This document shows positions 1 to 7,834 of a stretch of DNA of 45,587 nucleotides, in pieces. Where the stretch lies: positions 1 through 45,587 of the forward strand of contig NZ_FMCU01000034.1 in assembly GCF_900091525.1 (NCBI RefSeq). The letters run 5' to 3'. The position numbers were made by a program, and so were the translations under genes. The DNA comes from Micromonospora matsumotoense. Its GTDB lineage: Bacteria > Actinomycetota > Actinomycetes > Mycobacteriales > Micromonosporaceae. Position 1 is the first letter of the stretch, and each line of letters starts with the position of its first letter. The notes beneath the pieces are model-generated. The model worked only from the letters and a program-made list of their open reading frames with translations. It made no database searches and was not told the origin of the DNA.

Positions 1-61
1 CCTGCCCCGCCCCGTCCTTCCCTGCCCCCGTCCTGCCCCGCCCCGTCCTGCCCCGCGCCGC
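1..61. repeat. Short GC-rich tandem repeat at window start
   Basis: About four imperfect copies of a 15-16 bp unit (CCTGCCCCGCCCCGT and variants) begin near positions 1, 16, 32 and 47. No ORF is supported here. The array is cut by the window edge, so its full length is unknown. Confidence 0.6.
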
Positions 62-296
62 CCGGCCCGCCGGCACTGCCCCACGATGATCCACTCCCGT
101 GGGTCGAAATAGCGGTGTCCCAGGGCCGCGACAGCGCCATTGGGGCGATATTGAGTTGATCATCGCCTCGCGTCAGCGCGCATTCGGCACGGCCGCCGCC
201 AGGGCCGCTGGCGGCGTAATGCTGGTGGCGCGACCATTGGCGGCCTGACGACTGGGCGGCCTGGACGCTGGTGGCGGAACCGGGGTGCTGGAACGA
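62..296. other. Non-coding stretch before the tRNA terminator
   Basis: I see no convincing gene on either strand. The stretch is somewhat less GC-rich around 105-170 than its surroundings, and contains scattered GGCGGCCTG-type words. It is the 3' flank of the tRNA-Arg transcript, which reads leftwards. Confidence 0.5.
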
Positions 297-337
297 CGAA
301 GGCCGCTGGCCGGGTTTCCCCTGGTCAGCGGCCTTCG
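297..337 (-). terminator. Intrinsic-type terminator of tRNA-Arg
   Basis: Perfect 12-bp inverted repeat CGAAGGCCGCTG (297-308) / CAGCGGCCTTCG (326-337) with a 17-nt loop. It begins 28 nt downstream of the tRNA 3' end on the minus strand. There is no long U tract, as is usual in high-GC actinobacteria. Confidence 0.65.
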
Positions 338-365
338 TGTGCTGGTCTCGGCTTCCTAGCAAGTG

Positions 366-437
366 TGCCCCCGGCAGGATTCGAACCTGCGCCACCGCCT
401 CCGGAGGGCGGTGCTCTATCCCCTGAGCTACGGGGGC
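366..437 (-). tRNA. tRNA-Arg (anticodon CCG)
   Basis: On the minus strand the sequence folds into a full cloverleaf. The acceptor stem is GCCCCCG/CGGGGGC, the anticodon stem CCGCC/GGCGG with loop CTCCGGA (anticodon CCG, reading CGG codons), and the T stem GCAGG/CCTGC with loop TTCGAAT. The discriminator base is A. The 3' CCA is not encoded (ACAC follows) and must be added after transcription. Length is 72 nt. A terminator hairpin lies just downstream and a -10-like TACTCT just upstream, so it looks like a single-gene transcript. Confidence 0.95.
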
Positions 438-451
438 TCAGCGACCCGAGA

Positions 452-457
452 AGAGTA
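452..457 (-). promoter_or_regulatory. Candidate -10 element for tRNA-Arg
   Basis: TACTCT on the minus strand, ending 14 nt before the tRNA 5' end, which suits a short 5' leader removed by RNase P. No clear -35 is visible. Confidence 0.35.
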
Positions 458-589
458 GCAAACCCCTCCGGGATCACCGAATCGCCACCCGGCCCCCACC
501 GGCGCATCCCGCTGACCTGCGTGATCATGGTGACGGGGCGGGCCGGGGTCGACCGCGACGCCCGTCGGCGGCGGAACGTCACCGGCGGC

Positions 590-715
590 CGGACCGGGCG
601 GATCGGTCACCGGGCGGGCCGGGCGGGACGCCACCGCCGCCGGTCGGGCCGGTCGGGCGGGACGCCACCGCCACCGCCACCGGTCGGGCCGGGCGGATCG
701 CTACCGGTGGCCGGA
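590..715. repeat. Imperfect GC-rich tandem repeats
   Basis: Two close copies of a unit reading GGGCGGGACGCCACCGCC followed by GGTCGGGCCGG (near 621-653 and 655-694) sit among related words such as CGGGCGGATCG. They lie in the non-coding gap between the tRNA and the 3' end of the transposase-derived gene. No gene is supported in 438-722. Confidence 0.5.
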
Positions 716-722
716 TGGGCGG

Positions 723-1487
723 TCAGGCGGCGGCCAGGGTGCGGCCGCAGCTTGGCAGCGGATGCAGGGCGATGCGCCGGGGGAGCCGGCGGGGCCATTC
801 GTTGCGGGGCCAGGAGCCGTCCACGATCAGGTGCACCGGGTGCTGGTCGGCGCCGCTGAGCCGGAACACGAAGTCGCGGGGCAGCGGTGGGTCCACGCTG
901 GGCGTGGTCACCATGAACCGGACCCGGCCCCGGGACGACACCGCCGAGATGACCTCGGCGGCCGGCATGGTGCCCCGCAGGCGTATCCGGCCGATCCAGT
1001 AGACCTCCGCGTCGTGCTCCTGGGCGGCCCGGGTGATGGCCGGGTACTCGCCGCGTACCCAGTGCTCGACCGCGCCGACGCAGAGCCCGCAGGCCCGCTC
1101 GCGCGGCTCCCGCGGACCCAACCCCCAGGCCCGCAGGTACGCCCCGACGGTGCCGGCGTCGATCGCCAGGTCGAAGCGGTGCTGGATCAGCGCGGCGAGG
1201 CTCTGCCGCGTCCACAACTCCTCGTCCAGCCCGAACTCGTCGGGGTGGACGCCCCGTAGTACGTCGATCAGTTCGAGTTCCTGTTCCCGGCTGAGCGCTC
1301 CCGACTCGCCCTGCCGGTGTCCGCGACGGGCGGCTGCCACCGCTCCGTCACCGCCGATGGTGTGGCGTCGGCACCAACTGGTGACCGAGCGCCGCGCGTC
1401 TCTGAGTGCAACCCCCACGTCCTGCGCAACGAGCACGAATCGCAACTGGTCACGATATGTGGGTAGAAAACTCTCGTAGACCCTCAA
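723..1487 (-). CDS. Winged-HTH protein derived from an IS630-type transposase, catalytic residues lost
   Basis: Residues about 30-130 resemble the winged HTH of IS630-family transposases (LWTRQSLAALIQHRF ... TVGAYLRAWGLGP). The rest follows the DDE domain but is degenerate. The first acidic residue, normally in a W-[IV]-D-E motif, is Gly (YWIG, about residues 163-166). The second is kept in LIVDG (about 220-224). The protein stops where the motif with the third acidic residue would begin. Transposase activity is therefore unlikely and a retained DNA-binding role is inferred. I chose the TTG at 1487 (LRVYESF...), giving 254 aa, because the 30 residues from an upstream ATG at 1577 look non-coding and cover a dyad at 1518-1537. 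No terminal inverted repeats were seen. The start is uncertain. Confidence 0.7.
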   Translation of the reverse strand: MRVYESFLPTYRDQLRFVLVAQDVGVALRDARRSVTSWCRRHTIGGDGAVAAARRGHRQGESGALSREQELELIDVLRGVHPDEFGLDEELWTRQSLAALIQHRFDLAIDAGTVGAYLRAWGLGPREPRERACGLCVGAVEHWVRGEYPAITRAAQEHDAEVYWIGRIRLRGTMPAAEVISAVSSRGRVRFMVTTPSVDPPLPRDFVFRLSGADQHPVHLIVDGSWPRNEWPRRLPRRIALHPLPSCGRTLAAA

Positions 1488-1517
1488 AGGTGCAGACAGC
1501 GCTAAAAATACAAATCG

Positions 1518-1537
1518 CCCATAACCCGCGTTACGGG
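1518..1537. promoter_or_regulatory. Imperfect dyad upstream of the transposase-derived gene
   Basis: CCCATAAC-CCGC-GTTACGGG: 8-bp arms with one mismatch and a 4-nt spacer, next to an AT-rich stretch (TAAAAATACAAAT, about 1503-1515) that is unusual for this genome. It could be an operator or part of a promoter for the leftward gene starting near 1487. No proof. Confidence 0.35.
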
Positions 1538-1607
1538 TCTTCGCGCTCCATGTCGCCGCGTGCCGCCGGGTCCGCACCCGCGTCGGCGAGGGAGGCGGTG
1601 ACGCGCG

Positions 1608-1642
1608 GAGGCCCGCGTCCGCCGGGGCGGGACGCGGGCCTC
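1608..1642 (-). terminator. Terminator of the DUF3105-DUF305 operon
   Basis: Perfect 13-bp inverted repeat GAGGCCCGCGTCC (1608-1620) / GGACGCGGGCCTC (1630-1642) with a 9-nt loop, 19 nt past the DUF305 stop codon on the minus strand. Confidence 0.75.
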
Positions 1643-1661
1643 TCGACGTGCGGGGACGGGG

Positions 1662-2336
1662 TCAGCCCCCCAGGCGCTTCAGGGCGTTCTGCAGGTTGGT
1701 CAGGTCCGTCTGCTGGGTGTTCTTCATGGTCTGCGCGACCTTGCGGACGTCGTCGTCGCCACCGGCGTCGAGGATGCCCTGGATCATGTGGATGCCGCCG
1801 AGGTGGTGCTTGATCATCATCTGGAGGAAGAGGACGTCCAAATCGCGCCCCTGGGCGACGCGCAGCTTCGCCATCTCCTCCGGGGTTGCCATGCCCGGCA
1901 TCAGACCGTTTTCGATCTTGCCGGTGCCGTCCGGCATCCAGGCCATCCGGGGCTGGTCACCGGTCGGGTCGAGCCCCCACGACCGCAGCCAGGTCTGCAT
2001 GGTGCCGATCTCGCCCTGCTGGCCGGTGGCGATGTCGCCGCCGATCTGACGTACCTCCGGGTCGGTGCCCCGGTCGAAGGCGATCAGCCCCATCTCCACC
2101 GCCTGGGCGTGGTGGGTGGTCATGTCCCGGGCGAAGCCCGCCTCCGCCGAACTGTCGCCCGGTCGGGTCAACGTCGGGGTCAGCAGACCACCGGCGTACC
2201 CGAGGAGGAGACCGACCACGACGGCGGCGGTCAGGGCGAGCACGCCGTAGCGGCCGGCGGGCCGCCGGTCACCGGAGGTGGTGACCGAGGGCTCGACGGG
2301 CGGCGTGTCGGTCGTCGTGGGGGCGGTCATCGCCAC
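1662..2336 (-). CDS. DUF305 membrane-anchored protein
   Basis: A 224-aa protein with a short cytoplasmic N-terminus, one membrane segment (about residues 30-52, YGVLALTAAVVVGLLLGYAG) and an extracytoplasmic DUF305 domain. The domain carries the two hallmark His-rich motifs: FARDMTTHHAQAVEM near residue 70 and FLQMMIKHHLGGIHM near residue 170. DUF305 folds as a ferritin-like helical bundle; its function is poorly defined, with some links to copper or other metals. The start at 2336 has a GAGG-type ribosome site and follows the DUF3105 stop by only a few bases, so the two are one operon. Confidence 0.9.
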   Translation of the reverse strand: MAMTAPTTTDTPPVEPSVTTSGDRRPAGRYGVLALTAAVVVGLLLGYAGGLLTPTLTRPGDSSAEAGFARDMTTHHAQAVEMGLIAFDRGTDPEVRQIGGDIATGQQGEIGTMQTWLRSWGLDPTGDQPRMAWMPDGTGKIENGLMPGMATPEEMAKLRVAQGRDLDVLFLQMMIKHHLGGIHMIQGILDAGGDDDVRKVAQTMKNTQQTDLTNLQNALKRLGG

Positions 2337-2340
2337 GTCC

Positions 2341-3156
2341 TCACTGGGTCGGCTGCTGCTGTTGCTGCGGGACGTTGTCGCGCGGGGCGGTGCCGGTGGC
2401 CGTGATGCCCTGGCCGCAGTTGGCGTTCGGACCCTCGACCGAGGCGTTCACCCGCAGCGTCTTGATGAACTCGTCGATCCGGCTGTCGTCGGCGTTGTCG
2501 ACCTTGAGCTGGTAACCCCACGCCTGGAGCGAGATCGGCTTGTCCAGCCCCTCGAACGGGCTGAGCATGACCTTCTCCACGCCCTGCGTCTTGCTGCGGA
2601 GCTTGCTGACCTGGTCGGCCGGCAGGTCGGGGCGGTAGGTGATCCAGACCGTGCCGTGCTCCAGGCTGTGCACCGCGTGCTCGTTGGCGATCGGGGCGTC
2701 GTAGACGTCACCCATGCAGTTCTGCCAGGCCGGGTTGTGCGGGCCGGCCACCGGCGGGAGGACGTCGTACTTGATCGCCCCCTGCTGGTGCTGGCCACCC
2801 TGGACGAGTTTCTTGTCCTTGTCCCGGAAGTCGACGATGCCGTCGATGTCGGCGGCCCGCTGCTCCCACGACTTGGAACCCTGGAAGGCCGCGTACGCGC
2901 CGTAGCCGATGATCGAGACGGCGAGCACGCCGACGGCGACGAACAGGGCGATCGGGCCCCAGGACCGGCCCTGGCTCACCTTCACCGGCGTGATCGGCTT
3001 GCGGGGGCCCTTACCGCCCGACGTCTGCCGGGGCGCGGCCGCGGACTTGCCGGCCCCGGGCTTGGCGCCGGACGCGGGCCGGCCTGCCGCCGGCTTCTTG
3101 CCGGTGCTGACCACGGTCGGACGGCGCTCAGGGCCGCCCGGGGTGCTGATGCTCAT
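2341..3156 (-). CDS. DUF3105 membrane-anchored protein
   Basis: A 271-aa protein with a basic, low-complexity cytoplasmic N-terminus (about residues 1-65), one membrane helix (about 67-90, GPIALFVAVGVLAVSIIGYG) and an exported DUF3105 domain. The signature is clear: LPPVAGPHNPAWQNC, then NEHAVHSLEHGTVWITYRP. The C-terminus is Gln-rich. The function of DUF3105 is unknown. Pairing with a DUF305 gene is common in actinobacteria as far as I recall, which suggests a shared envelope role. It is divergent from argS with a 97-bp intergenic region. Confidence 0.9.
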   Translation of the reverse strand: MSISTPGGPERRPTVVSTGKKPAAGRPASGAKPGAGKSAAAPRQTSGGKGPRKPITPVKVSQGRSWGPIALFVAVGVLAVSIIGYGAYAAFQGSKSWEQRAADIDGIVDFRDKDKKLVQGGQHQQGAIKYDVLPPVAGPHNPAWQNCMGDVYDAPIANEHAVHSLEHGTVWITYRPDLPADQVSKLRSKTQGVEKVMLSPFEGLDKPISLQAWGYQLKVDNADDSRIDEFIKTLRVNASVEGPNANCGQGITATGTAPRDNVPQQQQQPTQ

Positions 3157-3241
3157 CGTGCCTCGTCAGGTCGGTCGGTCAGGGGATGGGCGGGCCGGGT
3201 GACGCTCAGGGTCGCCGCCGAGTGCCCGAGTCTACCCCCGA

Positions 3242-3247
3242 TAACAT
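3242..3247 (+). promoter_or_regulatory. -10 element for leaderless argS
   Basis: TAACAT ends 6 nt before the GTG start at 3254. There is no Shine-Dalgarno sequence upstream, so transcription probably begins at or next to the start codon. Confidence 0.5.
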
Positions 3248-3253
3248 GGTTCG

Positions 3254-4924
3254 GTGACTCCCGCAGAACTCGCCGAGGTCGTCCTCTCCGCAGCCCACGC
3301 CGTTTTCACCGCGCGTGGGCTCGACCCCGCCGCGCTTCCGGCGCGTACGGCGGTGGAGCGACCGCGCAATCCCGACCACGGCGACTACGCCTCGACGCTG
3401 GCCCTCCAGCTCAGCAAGAAGGTGGGCGTCCCGCCCCGGGAGTTGGCCGCTGCGCTGGCCGAACAGCTCGGGCGGGCGGCCGGGGTCAAGTCGGTGGAGA
3501 TCGCCGGCCCCGGGTTCCTCAACATCCGGCTCGACGCCGCCGCCGCCGGCCAGCTCGCCCGGGTGATCGTCGAGGCCGGCCCGGAGTACGGCCGCAGCGA
3601 CCGGCTCGCCGGCCAGCGGATCAACCTGGAGTTCGTCTCGGCCAACCCGACCGGCCCGGTGCACATCGGCGGGGTCCGCTGGGCCGCCGTCGGCGACGCG
3701 CTCAGCCGGTTGCTGCGGGCCACCGGCGCCGAGGTGGGCACCGAGTACTACTTCAACGACGCCGGGTCGCAGATCGACCGGTTCGCCCGGTCGCTGCGGT
3801 GCGCCGCGAAGGGCGAGCCGGCCCCCGAGGACGGCTACGGCGGGGCGTACATCGCCGAGATCGCCGCGCAGGTCCGGGCGATCCGGCCGGACGTGCTGGA
3901 CCTGGCCGACGCCGAGGCCCAGGAGGTGTTCCGGGTCGAGGGTGTGACGTTGATGTTCGCCGAGATCAGGTCCTCGCTGCGCGGCTTCGGGGTGGAGTTC
4001 GACACCTACTTCAACGAGAAGGACCTGCACGACCGGGGCGAGCTGGAGCTGGCCCTGGACCGGCTGCGCGCACAGGGCCACCTGTACGAGGCCGACGGGG
4101 CGACCTGGCTGCGCACCACCGACTTCGGTGACGACAAGGACCGGGTGCTGCGCAAGTCCAACGGCGAGTGGACGTACTTCGCCGCCGACTGCGCCTACTA
4201 CCTGGACAAGCGGGAGCGCGGCTTCGAACGGGTCGTGATCATGCTGGGCGCCGACCATCACGGCTACCTCGGGCGGATGAAGGCGATGTCCGCCTGCTTC
4301 GGCGACGACCCGGCGGTCAACCTGGAGATCCTCATCGGCCAGCTGGTCAACCTGGTCCGCGACGGCGTACCGGTGCGGATGAGCAAGCGGGCCGGCACCG
4401 TGGTCACCCTGGAGGACCTGGTCGACGCGATCGGGGTGGACGCCTCCCGGTACGCGCTGGCCCGCTACTCCAGCGACTCGCCGATCGACATCGACGTGGA
4501 GCTGTGGACCCGGGCCACCCGCGACAACCCGGTCTACTACGTGCAGTACGTCGCCGCCCGGACGGCCAGCGCCGCCCGGCAGGCCGGCGAGGTCGGATTG
4601 GTGCGCGGCAGCGGTGCCGACTTCCACCCCGAGCTGCTCGCCCACGACAAGGAGAACGAGCTGCTCAAGGCGCTCGCCGAGTTCCCCGCCGTGGTCGCCG
4701 CCGCCGCCGAACTGCGTGAGCCGCACCGGGTGGCCCGCTACCTGGAGGAGCTGGCCGGGGCGTACCACCGGTTCTACGACGAGCCGGCCTGCCGGATTCT
4801 GCCGCGCGGCGACGAGCCGATCGGCGACGGAAACCGGGCCCGGCTCTGGCTCAACGACGCCACCCGCACGGTGATCGCCAACGGGCTGCGCCTGCTCGGC
4901 GTCTCCGCCCCGGAGAGGATGTAG
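3254..4924 (+). CDS. argS: Arginyl-tRNA synthetase
   Basis: Class I synthetase that charges tRNA-Arg with arginine in the cytoplasm. The 556-aa protein has the N-terminal Add1 domain (about residues 1-85), the HIGH-type motif HIGG at 137-140 in ANPTGPVHIGG, the KMSKS-type motif MSKR at 376-379, and the C-terminal DALR anticodon-binding domain. The start is GTG at 3254; a -10 hexamer sits 6 nt upstream, implying a leaderless mRNA. It heads the cluster argS-lysA-hom-thrC, the standard actinobacterial order, and lies near the tRNA-Arg gene. Confidence 0.97.
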   Translation: MTPAELAEVVLSAAHAVFTARGLDPAALPARTAVERPRNPDHGDYASTLALQLSKKVGVPPRELAAALAEQLGRAAGVKSVEIAGPGFLNIRLDAAAAGQLARVIVEAGPEYGRSDRLAGQRINLEFVSANPTGPVHIGGVRWAAVGDALSRLLRATGAEVGTEYYFNDAGSQIDRFARSLRCAAKGEPAPEDGYGGAYIAEIAAQVRAIRPDVLDLADAEAQEVFRVEGVTLMFAEIRSSLRGFGVEFDTYFNEKDLHDRGELELALDRLRAQGHLYEADGATWLRTTDFGDDKDRVLRKSNGEWTYFAADCAYYLDKRERGFERVVIMLGADHHGYLGRMKAMSACFGDDPAVNLEILIGQLVNLVRDGVPVRMSKRAGTVVTLEDLVDAIGVDASRYALARYSSDSPIDIDVELWTRATRDNPVYYVQYVAARTASAARQAGEVGLVRGSGADFHPELLAHDKENELLKALAEFPAVVAAAAELREPHRVARYLEELAGAYHRFYDEPACRILPRGDEPIGDGNRARLWLNDATRTVIANGLRLLGVSAPERM

Positions 4925-5012
4925 CCCTGATGCGTACCCGAGGAACGGGCCTGCGTCCGCAGGTCGGCGGAGCGGGCCGGCGGTCGCCGCGGCCCCGGGG
5001 CGGAGGTCGCTG

Positions 5013-6398
5013 ATGCGTGCCCACGAAGCCGGTGCGATGCACGGCGACATCGGTGACCGGGGGCCGGGCTGGCTGCGTCCGCCGGCCGACATCAACGCCC
5101 TGGTCCCGCAGCTCTGGCCCCGCCGGGTCGCGCGCGGCGCGGGCGGCGCGCTGACCGTCGCGGGCCTCGACGTCCGCGAGCTGGCCGCCGAGTACGGCAC
5201 CCCGGCGTACGTCCTCGACGAGGACGACCTGCGCTCGCGCGCCCGGGACTTCCGGGCCGCCTTCCCCGACGCGGACGTCTACTACGCCGGCAAGGCGTTC
5301 CTCTGCCGGGCGGTGGTCCGCATGATCGCCGAGGAGGGCCTGCACCTGGACGTCTGCTCCGGGGGCGAGCTGGCCACCGCGCTGTCGGCCGGGATGCCGG
5401 CGGAGCGGATCGGCTTCCACGGCAACAACAAGTCGGTTTCCGAGCTGACCCGGGCGCTGGACGCCGGGGTGGGCCGGGTCATCCTCGACTCGTTCACCGA
5501 GATCGACCGGCTCACCGCGCTGGCCCGGGAGCGCGGGGTCCGCCCCGCCGTGCTGATCCGGGTCACCGTCGGGGTGGAGGCGCACACCCACGAGTTCATC
5601 GCCACCGCCCACGAGGACCAGAAGTTCGGTTTCTCGCTGGCCGGTGGGGCCGCCGCCGCAGCCGCCTTCAAGGTCATCGACGAGGGTGTGCTGGACCTGC
5701 GCGGGCTGCACTCGCACATCGGCTCGCAGATCTTCGACACCAGCGGCTTCGAGGTCTCCGCCCGCCGGGTGCTCGCCCTCCAGGCGCAGATCCGCGACGC
5801 GCGCGGGGTGGAGCTGCCCGAGCTGGACCTGGGCGGTGGCTTCGGCATCGCGTACACCACCCAGGACGACCCGGCCACGCCGGACGAGCTGGCCAAGCGG
5901 CTCCGCAAGATCGTCGACTTGGAGTGCGCCGCGGAGAACCTGGCCGTGCCGCGGCTGTCGATCGAGCCGGGCCGGGCCATCGTCGGGCCCGCCGTCTTCA
6001 CCCTCTACGAGGTCGGCACCGTCAAGGACGTGGACGGGCTGCGGACGTACGTGAGCGTGGACGGCGGGATGAGCGACAACATCCGGACCGCGCTCTACGA
6101 CGCCTCGTACTCGGCCACGCTGGCCGGGCGGGCCTCGACCGCCGAGCCGTTGTTGGCCCGCGTGGTGGGAAAGCATTGTGAGTCCGGGGACATCGTGGTG
6201 AAGGATGAATTCCTGCCCGCCGACGTGCAGCCCGGAGATCTTGTCGCCGTACCCGGCACGGGGGCGTACTGCCGGAGCATGGCCAGCAACTACAACCATG
6301 TGCCCCGACCCCCGGTGGTCGCGGTGCGTGACGGCCGAGCCCGGCTGATCGTGCGGCGGGAGACCGAAGAAGACCTGCTCGCTTTGGATGTGGGATGA
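5013..6398 (+). CDS. lysA: Diaminopimelate decarboxylase
   Basis: PLP enzyme (fold type III) that converts meso-diaminopimelate to L-lysine, the last step of lysine synthesis. It is 461 aa. The PLP-binding Lys is K94 in YYAGKAFLC; other family motifs are CSGGELATAL, HSHIGSQI and the C-terminal CESGD segment, which supplies the substrate-binding Cys. The ATG at 5013 follows a GGAGG ribosome site. Its stop overlaps the hom start (ATGA at 6395-6398), so the two are translationally coupled. Confidence 0.96.
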   Translation: MRAHEAGAMHGDIGDRGPGWLRPPADINALVPQLWPRRVARGAGGALTVAGLDVRELAAEYGTPAYVLDEDDLRSRARDFRAAFPDADVYYAGKAFLCRAVVRMIAEEGLHLDVCSGGELATALSAGMPAERIGFHGNNKSVSELTRALDAGVGRVILDSFTEIDRLTALARERGVRPAVLIRVTVGVEAHTHEFIATAHEDQKFGFSLAGGAAAAAAFKVIDEGVLDLRGLHSHIGSQIFDTSGFEVSARRVLALQAQIRDARGVELPELDLGGGFGIAYTTQDDPATPDELAKRLRKIVDLECAAENLAVPRLSIEPGRAIVGPAVFTLYEVGTVKDVDGLRTYVSVDGGMSDNIRTALYDASYSATLAGRASTAEPLLARVVGKHCESGDIVVKDEFLPADVQPGDLVAVPGTGAYCRSMASNYNHVPRPPVVAVRDGRARLIVRRETEEDLLALDVG

Positions 6399-7720
6399 CG
6401 TCACCTGTGCGCTTGGCCCTGCTCGGCTGCGGAACGGTCGGTAGCGAGGTGGTCCGGCTGCTGCACACGCAGGCCGCCGACCTGGCCGCCCGGATCGGTG
6501 CTCCGCTGGAGATCGCCGGCATCGCCGTACGGCGGGTCGGCCGGGATCGGGGTGACCTCCCCGTCGACCCGGCGCTGTTCACCACCGACCCGCTCGGCCT
6601 GATCAAACGCGACGACGTGGACGTGGTCGTCGAGGTGGTCGGCGGCATCGAACCGGCGCGGAGCTGGCTGGTGGAGGCGCTGCGCGCCGGCAAGAGCGTG
6701 GTCACCGCCAACAAGGCGCTGCTCGCCGAGGACGGCGCGGCCCTGCACGACGCGGCGGCCGAGGGCGGAGCCGACCTCTACTACGAGGCGTCCGTCGCCG
6801 GGGCGATCCCGCTGCTGCGTCCGCTGCGCGAGTCGCTGCACGGCGACCGGATCAACCGGGTCACCGGCATCGTCAACGGCACCACCAACTTCATCCTCTC
6901 CGCGATGGACGCCACCGGCGCCGGCTTCGCGGAGGCGCTGGACGAGGCGACCGAACTGGGATATGCCGAGGCCGACCCGACCGCCGACGTGGAGGGCTTC
7001 GACGCCGCCGCGAAGGCGGCCATCCTGGCCTCGCTCGCCTTCCACACCCGGGTCACCGCCGCCGACGTGCACCGCGAGGGCATCACCGAGGTCACCGTCG
7101 CCGACATGGCCAGCGCCAAGGCGATGGGCTGCACCATCAAGCTGCTCTGCATCGCCGCCCGGGGCACCGACGAGGCCGGCCGGGAGACGGTCAGCGTCCG
7201 GGTGCACCCCGCGATGATCCCGCTGACCCACCCGCTGGCCAGCGTCGGCGACGCGTTCAACGCGGTCTTCGTCGAGGCCGAGGCGGCCGGGCAGTTGATG
7301 TTCTACGGCCGGGGGGCGGGCGGGGCGCCGACCGCCAGCGCGGTCCTCGGTGACGTGGTGGCGGTGGCCCGCAACCGGCTCGCCGGGGCGTACGCGGCCA
7401 GCGAGTCCGCGTACGCCGACCTGGCGGTCCGGCCGATGGGCGAGGCGCTGACCCGCTACCACATCAGCCTCGACGTGGTCGACCGGCCGGGTGTGCTCCA
7501 GGGGGTGGCCGGGGTGTTCGCCCGGCACGACGTCTCCATCGCCACCGTCCGGCAGGGGCCGGCCGGCGGCGGCCCGGCGGGTCGTGGCGAGGACGCCGAC
7601 CTGGTCATCGTCACCCACGTCGCCCCGGACGCCGCGCTCGCCGCGACGGTACGGGAGTTGCGCGGGCTGGACATCGTCCGCTCGGTGGCGAGCGTGCTGC
7701 GGGTCGAGGGCGGCGCGTGA
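6395..7720 (+). CDS. hom: Homoserine dehydrogenase
   Basis: NAD(P)-dependent reduction of aspartate semialdehyde to homoserine, the branch point to threonine and methionine. It is 441 aa. A Rossmann motif LLGCGTVGSEV lies at the N-terminus; the catalytic domain has VTANKALLAEDG and the family signature around LGYAEADPTADVEGFDAAAKAAILA. A C-terminal ACT domain (about residues 350-440, YHISLDVVDRPGVLQGVAGVF) is typical of threonine-feedback-inhibited enzymes. The start overlaps the lysA stop by 4 nt. Confidence 0.96.
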   Translation: MTSPVRLALLGCGTVGSEVVRLLHTQAADLAARIGAPLEIAGIAVRRVGRDRGDLPVDPALFTTDPLGLIKRDDVDVVVEVVGGIEPARSWLVEALRAGKSVVTANKALLAEDGAALHDAAAEGGADLYYEASVAGAIPLLRPLRESLHGDRINRVTGIVNGTTNFILSAMDATGAGFAEALDEATELGYAEADPTADVEGFDAAAKAAILASLAFHTRVTAADVHREGITEVTVADMASAKAMGCTIKLLCIAARGTDEAGRETVSVRVHPAMIPLTHPLASVGDAFNAVFVEAEAAGQLMFYGRGAGGAPTASAVLGDVVAVARNRLAGAYAASESAYADLAVRPMGEALTRYHISLDVVDRPGVLQGVAGVFARHDVSIATVRQGPAGGGPAGRGEDADLVIVTHVAPDAALAATVRELRGLDIVRSVASVLRVEGGA

Positions 7721-7834
7721 CCCGGCGTCTCGCCTGATGGTTATCAGTGGGTGTGCCGGGGACCGGTCGGCGAGGCTGGTCCAGGCTGGCAGGGGCTCCG
7801 GCACGACCGGGGCGGCAGAGGCGAGGAGAGCGAC

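Noticed and set aside
723..1577. Active insertion sequence
   Set aside because: No terminal inverted repeats or target duplication found, and DDE residues are missing.
3206..5200. 664-aa minus-strand frame opposite argS
   Set aside because: No family features and low complexity; explained by codon bias of argS.
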